Source of the DNA: a virus | Virus record (IMG/VR): IMGVR_UViG_3300025840_000195 | Span: 1-27,936 of that record | DNA length: 27,936 nt | Direction: 5' to 3' (one strand) | Part shown: positions 1 to 6,710 of the stretch, in pieces | Layout: the number at the start of each line of letters is the position of its first letter | How positions within the stretch are numbered: the stretch's first letter is position 1 | Notes under the pieces: model-generated | The model's database searches: none | Told to the model about the DNA's origin: nothing | The model's input: the letters and a program-made list of their open reading frames with translations, nothing else | Position numbers and translations under genes: made by a program

Positions 1-207
1 AAAGAAGTCGTTCTGAGTGTTCATGAATGGACAAAATGGTGTGATGATAATCCTGAATGGACACGAGATTGGTCAGATCCATCTACTGCACCTATGGCAA
101 CAGATGTTGGTGAATGGAGAGATAAACTTGTGGCAAGAAATCCTGGATGGAATCAAATACTGAGCCGTGCTCAAAAAATGCCAGGTTCAAAAGTAAGTAA
201 AATCTAA
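1..207 (+). CDS. C-terminal end of an unknown protein (partial)
   Basis: The window opens inside this gene, and the visible 68 codons end in TAA at 205-207. The stop shares its last base with the ATG of phoH (TAATG), so the two are probably translationally coupled in one operon. The fragment is unusually rich in tryptophan, with six in 68 residues in motifs such as HEWTKW, TRDW and GEWRDK, and it ends in a basic stretch. I do not recognise the family. The position just upstream of phoH and the replication genes suggests an early or middle gene, but that is inference. Confidence 0.75.
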   Translation, partial: KEVVLSVHEWTKWCDDNPEWTRDWSDPSTAPMATDVGEWRDKLVARNPGWNQILSRAQKMPGSKVSKI

Positions 208-968
208 TGGCAAGAAGAAAAAGAGCATCTGTAAATGATCAACCCATTGGAGTTGGTCTTTCAACAAAGCAGATGAAAAAAAAGAAACCACTAAGTTCTT
301 CTTACTTAGTAGACATAGACCCACTTAATGAAAATCAAAAAAGACTGTTTGATTCTTATAAGGAAGGAAAGCATTTAGTCGCATATGGTTGTGCAGGGAC
401 AGGAAAGACCTTTATAACCCTCTTTAACGCACTTAAAGATGTATTAGATGAGAATACTCCTTATGAGAGAATATACCTTGTGAGGTCTCTTGTAGCAACC
501 AGAGAGATTGGGTTTCTTCCCGGTTCTCATGAAGATAAGGCAGACATCTACCAAATTCCATATAAGAATATGGTAAAGTATATGTTCCAGATGCCAAGTG
601 ACGCTGATTTTGAGATGTTATATGGCAATCTAAAATCTCAGGAATCAATTAAATTCTGGAGCACATCATTTCTTCGTGGAACAACTCTTGATAATGCTGT
701 AATTATTGTAGACGAGTTTCAAAATTTGTCCGGGCACGAATTAGATTCTATTATTACTCGTGTTGGTGAAAATACAAGAATTTGTTTCTGTGGTGATGCT
801 ACCCAGTCTGACCTTACTAAAATGAGTGAAAGGAATGGTATTGTTGACTTTATGAACATCTTGCGTAAAATGCCATCATTTGATATAATTGAGTTTGGAA
901 CTGACGATATCGTTCGATCCGGTCTAGTCAAAGAGTATATCATCGCAAAAATAGAAGCAGGTTTTTAA
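207..968 (+). CDS. phoH: PhoH-like P-loop ATPase
   Basis: The 253-residue product has a Walker A motif GCAGTGKT at residues 61-68, a Walker B motif VIIVDE at 165-170 and a GDATQ sensor-like motif at 196-200. This is the order found in PhoH-family ATPases, which share the helicase superfamily 1 core. The first 30 residues are strongly basic and probably disordered. PhoH is one of the commonest genes of marine myoviruses. Its biochemical role is unsettled, and the link to phosphate stress comes from the host homologue rather than from anything seen here; no Pho box is visible upstream. The ATG overlaps the stop of the preceding gene, and its own stop overlaps the ATG of the nuclease gene (TAATG), so it sits inside an operon. 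The family call is secure, the role uncertain. Confidence 0.9.
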   Translation: MARRKRASVNDQPIGVGLSTKQMKKKKPLSSSYLVDIDPLNENQKRLFDSYKEGKHLVAYGCAGTGKTFITLFNALKDVLDENTPYERIYLVRSLVATREIGFLPGSHEDKADIYQIPYKNMVKYMFQMPSDADFEMLYGNLKSQESIKFWSTSFLRGTTLDNAVIIVDEFQNLSGHELDSIITRVGENTRICFCGDATQSDLTKMSERNGIVDFMNILRKMPSFDIIEFGTDDIVRSGLVKEYIIAKIEAGF

Positions 969-1648
969 TGTTTAATCATGTAGATTTGAATCTCCCTCTC
1001 CTTGAGAGAGAGACTATTGATGGAGTCAGATATTATTCTGTTCCTGATGAAAAAGAACTCTTAAAATTAGTTTCTATCACTTCGGTGACCAGTCATTATA
1101 ATAAGGAGACTTTCGTAAAATGGAGAAAAAGAGTTGGTGATGAAGAAGCAAATCGAGTTACAAAGGCGGCAACACGTCGTGGAACTGATATGCACACTCT
1201 CACTGAGTGTCACCTAAAGAATATAGAGTTGCCGAAAGTTCCTCCTATTTCTGAGTTCTTATTTAAGATTTCTAAGGGTACTTTAAATAATATTGATAAT
1301 ATTCATGCTCTGGAAACTTCCCTATATAGTAAGCAGTTAGGTATTGCTGGAACCGTCGATTGTATTGCAGAATACGAGGGTGAATTAGCAATCATTGACT
1401 TTAAGACTTCAAAGAAACCTAAACCAAGAGATTGGATCGAAAACTATTTTGTCCAATGTGCAGCATATGGTTGTATGTTGTATGAAATGACTGGTATTCC
1501 CGTCAAAAAATTTGTAATCATTATGGCTTGTGAAAATGGAGAATGCGTCGTCTACGAAGAAAGAGACAAATCAAAGTACATCAAACTTCTTACCGAATAC
1601 ATTAGAAAGTTTGTTACAGATAAATTGGACCTCTATGGATCAGAATAA
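968..1648 (+). CDS. PD-(D/E)XK (RecB/lambda-exo type) exonuclease
   Basis: The 226-residue protein carries the motifs of a RecB-like PD-(D/E)XK nuclease in order: RGTDMHTLTE at 71-80, a glutamate at 116 (HALE), GTVD at 128-131, IDFKTS at 143-148 (D144 and K146 as catalytic residues) and QCAAY at 163-167, the Q-x(3)-Y motif of this superfamily. It should therefore be a metal-dependent DNA exonuclease. In T4 the matching slot before dsbA-33-59-32 holds rnh, the 5' flap/primer nuclease. An inference is that this enzyme does a related job in lagging-strand processing or recombination. Its start overlaps phoH by one base, and its last 14 bases overlap the gp33 start. The superfamily is well supported; the substrate is not. 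Confidence 0.85.
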   Translation: MFNHVDLNLPLLERETIDGVRYYSVPDEKELLKLVSITSVTSHYNKETFVKWRKRVGDEEANRVTKAATRRGTDMHTLTECHLKNIELPKVPPISEFLFKISKGTLNNIDNIHALETSLYSKQLGIAGTVDCIAEYEGELAIIDFKTSKKPKPRDWIENYFVQCAAYGCMLYEMTGIPVKKFVIIMACENGECVVYEERDKSKYIKLLTEYIRKFVTDKLDLYGSE

Positions 1649-1895
1649 AGAGTTAGAGAAGGCAATAGCAAGTAAATTTCTAACACCATCTAAGTTTGCA
1701 TTGGAAATTGAAAAGATTGTTGCCGAAGAAAAAATCAACTATATCGATGCCATTTGTCACTATTGTGAATTAAATGAACTTGATGTAGAATCAGTCACAA
1801 AACTTGTATCAAAACCACTGAAAGAAAAACTGAAGTGGGATGCTACGAGACTTAATTTTATGAAAGCAACTTCGAAAGCAAAACTGCCTTTATGA
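1635..1895 (+). CDS. 33: gp33-like late-transcription co-activator
   Basis: A start at the ATG at 1635 gives 86 residues (MDQNKELEKAIASKFLTPSK...), which matches the size and position of gp33, directly before gp59 as in T4 (112 residues there). In T4, gp33 bridges the host RNA polymerase flap and the gp45 sliding clamp, so that gp55-driven late promoters are activated by replication. The protein is small, helical and charged, and the C-terminal part (FMKATSKAKLPL) is short and hydrophobic/basic, as expected for a clamp- or polymerase-binding tail. A longer reading from 1530 is possible, but it would lie almost entirely within the nuclease gene and is rejected. The stop overlaps the gp59 start (ATGA), indicating coupling. 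The identification rests on context and general character. Confidence 0.75.
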   Translation: MDQNKELEKAIASKFLTPSKFALEIEKIVAEEKINYIDAICHYCELNELDVESVTKLVSKPLKEKLKWDATRLNFMKATSKAKLPL

Positions 1896-2488
1896 AAGTG
1901 ACCCCATATCAAGTCTATTGTGAGTATCTTGCTTTGAAATCGCATTTTAGTAATAGAAAATACGATTATTTCAAATACAATAAAAAGGTAAGGGCTTCTC
2001 TTCAATCTTTTTACAAAAGAAAAGACCGTTACTTCTTTGAAAAAACAAGTCGTAAATATAAAGACGAAGAGATTGTTAATTTTTTGGTCGCAAACTTTGT
2101 AGAATCTACTAGTGTAAATCAGGTATGGATTGGAGAAATTATAAGTTCTGGAGAAAGAACCTACCAAGATTGGACAAAAAGACAACAGAGTTTGACTTAC
2201 TTGTTCAAAGAACAAAGCAACGAATTACTCTCGAACAACGAATTAGAGAATCTATTCAGTTGTTCGAAAGGTCATCCAATAATCTTAAAAAGATTTCTTG
2301 GTGGAGACATAAGTCTTGAAACTTTTGTAATCTATGATAGAATATTCTCATTCAGAAAGAAGTTTGATAAAGAACTGAAAGATCCTGTATGGGAAACTGT
2401 AAGTTTAAAACTCCAAAAATATTCTTCCTTTCTAAATATTGATGTGTTCAAATTCAAAAAGATTTTGCGGGACATTGTAAATGAGTGA
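1892..2488 (+). CDS. 59: gp59-like loader of the gp41 replicative helicase
   Basis: The 198-residue protein is basic, aromatic and mostly alpha-helical. It begins MKVTPYQVYCEYLALK, like T4 gp59 (217 residues), and lies between gp33 and gp32 as in T4. Gp59 loads the gp41 helicase onto gp32-coated forks and locks leading-strand synthesis until loading is complete. Visible landmarks are Y/F-rich N-terminal helices (KSHFSNRKYDYFKYNKK) and a C-terminal helical domain (GGDISLETFVIYDRIF). The start at 1892 is set by the ATGA overlap with gp33, and the end overlaps the next gene by eight bases. There is no separate promoter, so expression should be tied to the upstream operon. Confidence 0.85.
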   Translation: MKVTPYQVYCEYLALKSHFSNRKYDYFKYNKKVRASLQSFYKRKDRYFFEKTSRKYKDEEIVNFLVANFVESTSVNQVWIGEIISSGERTYQDWTKRQQSLTYLFKEQSNELLSNNELENLFSCSKGHPIILKRFLGGDISLETFVIYDRIFSFRKKFDKELKDPVWETVSLKLQKYSSFLNIDVFKFKKILRDIVNE

Positions 2489-2813
2489 CTTTTTTGATTC
2501 TGAGATCATTCAGGAAGAACTGAGTGAAATTAATGAAATGCAAGAAAAAATCTACGAAAGTTTTATTTCTTTCGGTAATATGTCCCGTGAACAAAAACTT
2601 GAGCACGTTGAAATACTTTCATCCTTGCTTGAAAAACAGCAAGTGATGTATACAAGATTATCTCTTTCGGATGACCCAAAAGCCATCGAAATGAAGGATA
2701 ATCTACGCAAATCAGTTTCATCAATGGGGTTTCCTCCAGAAACTGATATGTTGACTTTATTCAGTAGTATGAATGCAACAATAAAATCTCTCAAAGATTA
2801 TATTGAAGATTGA
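2481..2813 (+). CDS. DUF1825-family protein
   Basis: The 110-residue protein starts MSDFFDSEIIQEEL and has the pattern MGFPPETDMLTLFSSMN near residues 82-98. Both fit the DUF1825 family, a roughly 108-residue family of unknown function found chiefly in cyanobacteria and their phages (recognition from memory). It is acidic and helical, without signal peptide or membrane segment. It overlaps gp59 by eight bases and ends inside the promoter of gp32 (its TGA is part of the -35 box). In T4 nothing comparable sits between gp59 and gp32. A cyanobacterial origin and a role tied to replication are inferences; the function is unknown. Confidence 0.78.
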   Translation: MSDFFDSEIIQEELSEINEMQEKIYESFISFGNMSREQKLEHVEILSSLLEKQQVMYTRLSLSDDPKAIEMKDNLRKSVSSMGFPPETDMLTLFSSMNATIKSLKDYIED

Positions 2814-2838
2814 CAATTAAGTCTCTATTTGTTATACT
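2810..2838 (+). promoter_or_regulatory. sigma70-type promoter of gp32
   Basis: TTGACA at 2810-2815 and TATACT at 2833-2838 are separated by exactly 17 bases. This is a near-perfect host sigma70-type promoter, and transcription should begin near 2845. It overlaps the stop codon of the DUF1825 gene. It lets gp32 be made independently of, and more strongly than, the upstream replication genes. Confidence 0.82.
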
Positions 2839-2847
2839 ATCTAAGTA

Positions 2848-2883
2848 AATCTAAAACATCCAAACTAATCTAAGGTAATCTAA
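2848..2883 (+). repeat. three AATCTAA repeats in the gp32 leader
   Basis: AATCTAA occurs at 2848-2854, 2867-2873 and 2877-2883, the last ending one base before the gp32 ATG. The likely Shine-Dalgarno sequence (TAAGG, 2871-2875) lies between the second and third copies. The leader is unstructured and A/T-rich. In T4, gp32 represses its own translation by binding such a leader, so these repeats are a candidate autoregulatory operator (inference). Confidence 0.55.
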
Positions 2884-2884
2884 A

Positions 2885-3805
2885 ATGAGCTTCGCAGATC
2901 TTAAAAAGCAATCCAAACTTGGTTCTTTGACACAAAAACTAGTCAAAGAAGTCGAAAAAATGAATAATGCAGGTAGTTCAGGAGATGATCGTCTCTGGAA
3001 ACTAGAATGTGATAAAGGCGGTAATGGTTATGCCGTTATTCGTTTCCTTCCTGCTCCTGAAGGTGAAGATCTTCCATTTGTTAAACTTTATTCCCATGCC
3101 TTCCAAGGTCCTGGTGGATGGTATATTGAGAACTCTCTGACGACTCTGGGTCAGAAAGATCCAATGTCAGAATACAACACGATGCTGTGGAATAACGGCA
3201 CTGATAGTGGTAAAGATCAAGCACGTAAGCAGAAACGTAAACTGACTTATGTTGCAAACATCTATGTCGTCAAGGATCCTGCTAATCCTGAGAATGAAGG
3301 TCAAGTATTCTTGTATAAGTTCGGTAAGAAAATCTTTGATAAGATTACTGCCGCAATGCAACCTGAGTTTGAGGACGAGGAAGCAATTGATCCATTTGAC
3401 TTCTGGCAGGGTGCTAACTTTAAGTTGAAGGCAAAGAATGTTGCCGGTTATCGTAACTATGATTCTTCAGAGTTTGCCCGTCAGGATGCACTTCTGGAAG
3501 ATGACGAAGCAATGGAAGCAATCTGGAAAAAAGAGTACTCTCTTGAAGAGTTTGTTGCTCCTGACCAGTTCAAGTCCTATGATGAACTGAAGAAGCGTCT
3601 TGATTATGTTCTTGGTATCAAAGGAACAACTAAGTTCCAAGATCAAGAATCCGTTCAGGAAGAAGAAGAGTTTCGTCAACAGAATCGTGGAGAATCAAAT
3701 TCTGTCCCTCAGTCAATGAAAGAAGAATTGAATGACCTTTCTTCTACTAATACTGATGAAGATGATGATACTCTTTCATACTTTGCCGCACTCGCAGCAG
3801 AATGA
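2885..3805 (+). CDS. 32: gp32 single-stranded DNA-binding protein
   Basis: The 306-residue protein matches T4 gp32 (301 residues) in length and architecture. It has a short basic N-terminus for cooperativity (LKKQSK, residues 6-11), an OB-fold core with the conserved block VKLYSHAFQGPGGWYIEN (66-83) and YNTMLWNNG (97-105), then an acidic C-terminal tail (TNTDEDDDTLSYFAALAAE) that recruits partners. It coats single-stranded DNA at the fork and works with gp59. The only cysteine in the whole protein is at 42. The zinc-binding cysteines of T4 gp32 are therefore absent, and the region around residues 84-95 reads S-x(10)-S instead. It has its own promoter and leader repeats. Its stop lies one base from the end of the opposing gp53 gene, with no terminator visible. 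Confidence 0.93.
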   Translation: MSFADLKKQSKLGSLTQKLVKEVEKMNNAGSSGDDRLWKLECDKGGNGYAVIRFLPAPEGEDLPFVKLYSHAFQGPGGWYIENSLTTLGQKDPMSEYNTMLWNNGTDSGKDQARKQKRKLTYVANIYVVKDPANPENEGQVFLYKFGKKIFDKITAAMQPEFEDEEAIDPFDFWQGANFKLKAKNVAGYRNYDSSEFARQDALLEDDEAMEAIWKKEYSLEEFVAPDQFKSYDELKKRLDYVLGIKGTTKFQDQESVQEEEEFRQQNRGESNSVPQSMKEELNDLSSTNTDEDDDTLSYFAALAAE

Positions 3806-3806
3806 G

Positions 3807-4472
3807 TTAGTTAGAGATTGTGACTTTGGTATTCTCAGTTCTAATCAGTGATTCATTCACATACTCTGAGGATAAACCATAAATCATAATCTCTCTCATA
3901 TCATTTAAAAATTGTTGTAAATATCCTTGCTTTAGTAAATAAATCGAGGATTTTTTATTGTTCTTAATTGTTTCATATTCCCAGTTTGATACTCCTCTTC
4001 TCACTGAAATACCAGATACAGAAACTTTAGTACCATTATCACTATAATTTAAAGTAAAGTCTTCATCAACAACTTTACCTGCCGGAAGAATTAATCTACC
4101 ACTTGAGTCTTTGACTTCTTTAGTCTCATAATAATTAATATCATTCAAACCTACAATACCATACTTATTTTCTGCATACTTATATAATTGGTAATTAGAT
4201 AAAGGCCATTCATCTCTTACATTAATAATACCGGCAGTCATTAAGACTACCCAATCTAAATCTGCCTTACCATAAAACTCTTCTGCCACTGTATCAGGTC
4301 TTGCACCTTCTACGATTTCATACTTATTGAAGAGTGTAAAAACATTTTGTAAATCATCACGCAACTTATTTCTTCTGAATAAGTTTTTGACTTTTAAGTA
4401 ATCTTGTGATGAAATTGCATCAGACAAAAATGACTGATATTCTACATCTGGTAATTCTCTGAAATAACCCAT
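3807..4472 (-). CDS. 53: gp53-like baseplate wedge protein
   Basis: The 221-residue protein (T4 gp53: 196) begins MGYFRELPDVEYQSFL. It contains FNKYEIVEGARPDTVAEEFY (48-67) and DLDWVVLMTAGI (72-83), the typical LysM-like 'state, degraded, time to act' block of gp53 baseplate-wedge proteins in T4-like phages. Gp53 completes the wedge and contacts gp48/gp54 around the tail tube. It is the last gene of the minus-strand operon. The start is one base after the gp48 stop, indicating coupling. It ends head-on against gp32 with a single base between the stops, and neither side shows a terminator hairpin. Confidence 0.88.
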   Translation of the reverse strand: MGYFRELPDVEYQSFLSDAISSQDYLKVKNLFRRNKLRDDLQNVFTLFNKYEIVEGARPDTVAEEFYGKADLDWVVLMTAGIINVRDEWPLSNYQLYKYAENKYGIVGLNDINYYETKEVKDSSGRLILPAGKVVDEDFTLNYSDNGTKVSVSGISVRRGVSNWEYETIKNNKKSSIYLLKQGYLQQFLNDMREIMIYGLSSEYVNESLIRTENTKVTISN

Positions 4473-4473
4473 T

Positions 4474-5625
4474 TTAGTATCCTACTCCTCCTACTTTTCC
4501 TTTTGCTCCTTCATTACCAAAATCATCATAATCTTCTGCATAAATTGGACTCAGTTCTTGGAATGATAATTGCATCACCATATGAACTGGTGTTTTGGAA
4601 TCATCGTTATATGTCATATAAGTTCCCGAACCTGTATAATTGATCTGAACATTTGTAAGTGCCGCAACAATAAAACTATTTAAGAATTGATGATCATTAT
4701 TTCCAGTCTTATACTTTAAACGGAATACATTTGGAGATTTAAGGAATAGTCCTGTACCACCTTGCTCAGAGTTTTCTGCAATTGTTGAGGTAGGTGCCAT
4801 ATTTCTTTTCAATTCGATAATAATTTTTTTAATTTGCTCTGCTTCTGTACCATTTCTTGGAGCAAGATTAAATGAAAAATTAAAACTTCTTAACTTAACT
4901 CCATTAAATAAAAGTTCTGTATTTGGATTTAAGATTTGACCTGTTGATCTTGCTAAAACTCCAGAAAAACTAGTATTTGCTCCTAGAATATTTACTGCCT
5001 TTGACCCAAAAAATGCATTAGATAGTTGCTGTCCTTCACCACTTTTTACAATTCCCTTTAAATCTGTAAATGATTGTTCTAATGCACTAGCAATTCCTCC
5101 AAAAAAGGTTTCATTAGTTATCGTATCATTTACAGCACCCAAACCATATGCTGCTAAAGTATTTAATCTATCTTCACCCCAACCGGTGGAATTTGTTGAT
5201 GTAATATTTTGTGGTATTGGTAGAATTATAGTACCTATTTGATCTTCTTTTTTTGTATTATTATAATTTCTTTTATTTGAATTTAATCCCTCTTGGAGTA
5301 CATTTTTTTGAGGAGTAATTCCTAATGTTTTATACTTTAGAATTTCTATTTGTAAATAATCAGTTTCTTTTTCTAATATCGCATATGGATATCTCAATGG
5401 TCCAAATTTATTATTTCTATTACTTGCAGATCTTTGCCTTCCTATATTTAATGTTGATGGCGGTTGTTCTCCTCCATCTCCTGGAGATCCTTCCCCTGGT
5501 TTTGCAACTGTTGCTGGTGAATTTGCTGGAGTCAATTTGCCAGCATCCAAATCAGCAAAATATTTATCACCTTCTGGTCCGGATAAGTCTTTAGGAATTT
5601 GATCAGTGGGAACAGTATACTCCAT
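4474..5625 (-). CDS. 48: gp48-like baseplate tail-tube cap protein
   Basis: The 383-residue protein (T4 gp48: 364) has a disordered Pro/Gly-rich N-terminus to about residue 65. This is followed by PLRYPYAI and a core rich in beta strands, with FNGVKLRSFNFSFNLAPRN (240-258) and an HMVMQLSFQELSPIY segment near the C-terminus. This is the tail-tube-like fold used by gp48, gp54 and gp19, where gp48 sits on the hub and starts the tail tube. The start at 5625 is 18 bases downstream of a TCTAAATA late-promoter-like box that overlaps the end of the preceding gene. It lies between an unknown virion-type gene and gp53. Confidence 0.85.
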   Translation of the reverse strand: MEYTVPTDQIPKDLSGPEGDKYFADLDAGKLTPANSPATVAKPGEGSPGDGGEQPPSTLNIGRQRSASNRNNKFGPLRYPYAILEKETDYLQIEILKYKTLGITPQKNVLQEGLNSNKRNYNNTKKEDQIGTIILPIPQNITSTNSTGWGEDRLNTLAAYGLGAVNDTITNETFFGGIASALEQSFTDLKGIVKSGEGQQLSNAFFGSKAVNILGANTSFSGVLARSTGQILNPNTELLFNGVKLRSFNFSFNLAPRNGTEAEQIKKIIIELKRNMAPTSTIAENSEQGGTGLFLKSPNVFRLKYKTGNNDHQFLNSFIVAALTNVQINYTGSGTYMTYNDDSKTPVHMVMQLSFQELSPIYAEDYDDFGNEGAKGKVGGVGY

Positions 5626-5637
5626 CTATCTTTTTTT

Positions 5638-6159
5638 TTAAGTATTTAGAAACTTTCCATAAGGAATTTCTCTCAGGTCGGCAATTTCACCTGCATATAT
5701 CTCATAAAATTGTGTATCTGCTCTACTTAGTTTATAGTTTCTTATTTTTCCCCAGTGATAATTAAAACCAATAAATGCAAAATCATTGGGTACACTGTAT
5801 ATATCTGTACAAGCAATTAATGGATGTTGGTCATATTGTATATTTGGTGATCTTGCAGTGTAAATATAAGTATAAAATTTTCCAGGAATGGGAACAGGAG
5901 TTACAGAATCTTTAACTGCCTCTAATATTTTTGACATTAATTCATCAGGTGTTTCAATACCGATTAAATTTCCAACAATATTTCTTACTCGATTATTGTC
6001 ATCATCTGTTGGTCTATTTGGATTTTTTAGGACTCCATCATCATAAACATTAGAACCTACTTTTATATTTGGGTCACTACTGTAAGTTACTTCACCAGTT
6101 TGAGAAACATAATAATATGATCTTCCTGTTCTTCCTCCTCTTTTTATTGTTCTTGCCAT
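5638..6159 (-). CDS. conserved T4-like virion-type protein, unknown
   Basis: The 173 residues divide into a basic, glycine-rich N-terminus (MARTIKRGGRTGRSYYY), an acidic linker with NPNRPTDDDNN (46-56) and a C-terminal domain. That domain has YDQHPL (109-114), FIGFNYHW (129-136) and IPYGKF (165-170). The Y-D-x-x-P-L ... G-x-N-x-H pattern recurs in structural proteins of T4-like phages, and a connection to gp2 (encoded beside gp4 and gp53 in T4) is possible but not shown. Its ATG shares a base with the gp4 stop (TAATG), so it is made with gp4. A late-promoter-like box for gp48 lies inside its last codons. The function is not assigned. Confidence 0.75.
   Translation of the reverse strand: MARTIKRGGRTGRSYYYVSQTGEVTYSSDPNIKVGSNVYDDGVLKNPNRPTDDDNNRVRNIVGNLIGIETPDELMSKILEAVKDSVTPVPIPGKFYTYIYTARSPNIQYDQHPLIACTDIYSVPNDFAFIGFNYHWGKIRNYKLSRADTQFYEIYAGEIADLREIPYGKFLNT
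5642..5650 (-). promoter_or_regulatory. late-promoter-like box TCTAAATA before gp48
   Basis: Read on the minus strand, TCTAAATA ends at 5643, 18 bases before the gp48 ATG. It differs from the T4 late box TATAAATA at one position and matches the boxes before three other gene starts in this window. The position overlaps the end of the upstream gene. Confidence 0.5.
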
Positions 6160-6599
6160 TACTTAATACCAAGTTCGTTTTCTGTAAGGACCTTAAACTC
6201 ATAACCATGATCTAAACACCATTCTTTAGCGGCATTCCACTTTGCCTGATTTTTAGCATACTCAACGACTTCATAGATATAACCTTTCGTCTTTCTTTGT
6301 TTGACTTTAGGTTCGATACACTGCTTAAATGGTTTGATTTCAATAATCATCTTTTTGATTGTTCCGTTATTATCTTTATATTTGATATAAAAATCTGGGA
6401 AGTATCTCCTTACTTTATTTGTAGTTGGATCATAGTATGGAATTATGGCCTCTTCACTACTCCAAGATAATATATTTTCATTTGTATCACAATATTTCAT
6501 AAATTTGCGCTCCCATAGAGAACGATATATAATATTTCTATGGTCTCCAACATATTTTTGAGGGTATAGTGGTTGGTATCTTCCTTTATAGGATGCCAT
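6159..6599 (-). CDS. 4: gp4-like head completion protein
   Basis: The 146-residue protein equals T4 gp4 (150) in size. It shows the TnsA/Vsr-like nuclease signature E30 (SLWERKF), D69 in YFPDFYIKY and E87-x-K89 in MIIEIKP, which is the known fold of the gp4/gp50 head-completion family. In T4 gp4 is needed for DNA-filled heads to become competent for tail joining. Whether it cuts DNA here is not known, but the catalytic triad pattern is intact. A good Shine-Dalgarno sequence, GGAGAGG, lies at 6608-6614 (minus strand), eight bases before the ATG. The ATG overlaps the stop of a possible 23-codon upstream ORF. It is the first full-size gene of the minus-strand operon. Confidence 0.88.
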   Translation of the reverse strand: MASYKGRYQPLYPQKYVGDHRNIIYRSLWERKFMKYCDTNENILSWSSEEAIIPYYDPTTNKVRRYFPDFYIKYKDNNGTIKKMIIEIKPFKQCIEPKVKQRKTKGYIYEVVEYAKNQAKWNAAKEWCLDHGYEFKVLTENELGIK

Positions 6600-6670
6600 T
6601 ATTTTGACCTCTCCGTTATCAATCCGCGAATTGATGAAAAAGACTTATCGCAAACTGGACAGTATGACAT
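6599..6670 (-). CDS. possible 23-aa CxxC mini-protein
   Basis: Between the late box at 6703-6710 and gp4, the minus strand has an ATG at 6670-6668 and an open frame of 23 codons, MSYCPVCDKSF followed by SSIRGLITERSK. It ends in TAA, which overlaps the gp4 ATG as TAATG, the same coupling used at 968 and 6159. The CPVCDKSF motif is a half zinc-knuckle. The ATG lies 32 bases after the late box, the usual spacing in this window. The gp4 Shine-Dalgarno sequence lies inside it. It could be a genuine mini-protein, a leader peptide or chance. Confidence 0.4.
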   Translation of the reverse strand: MSYCPVCDKSFSSIRGLITERSK

Positions 6671-6677
6671 CTAAATA
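6670..6677 (+). promoter_or_regulatory. late-promoter-like box TCTAAATA before the tail-tube-fold gene
   Basis: TCTAAATA lies 33 bases before the GTG at 6711. With the opposing box at 6703-6710 it forms a divergent pair only 25 bases apart, so the two transcripts would overlap at their 5' ends. Confidence 0.55.
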
Positions 6678-6702
6678 ACTAATAATCAAGTAGTCTTATA
6701 GG

Positions 6703-6710
6703 TATTTAGA
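6703..6710 (-). promoter_or_regulatory. late-promoter-like box TCTAAATA of the minus-strand operon
   Basis: On the minus strand TCTAAATA occupies 6710-6703. It would drive the mini-ORF, gp4, the 173-aa gene, gp48 and gp53. It overlaps the Shine-Dalgarno/start region of the divergent plus-strand gene at 6711. Confidence 0.55.

Noticed and set aside
1530-1895. 121-codon version of gp33
   Set aside because: The first 35 codons lie within the nuclease gene. The ATG at 1635 gives the expected small size.
2431-2438. TCTAAATA inside gp59
   Set aside because: It is 43 bases before the DUF1825 start and within coding sequence. It could be a weak late promoter but is not separable from chance.
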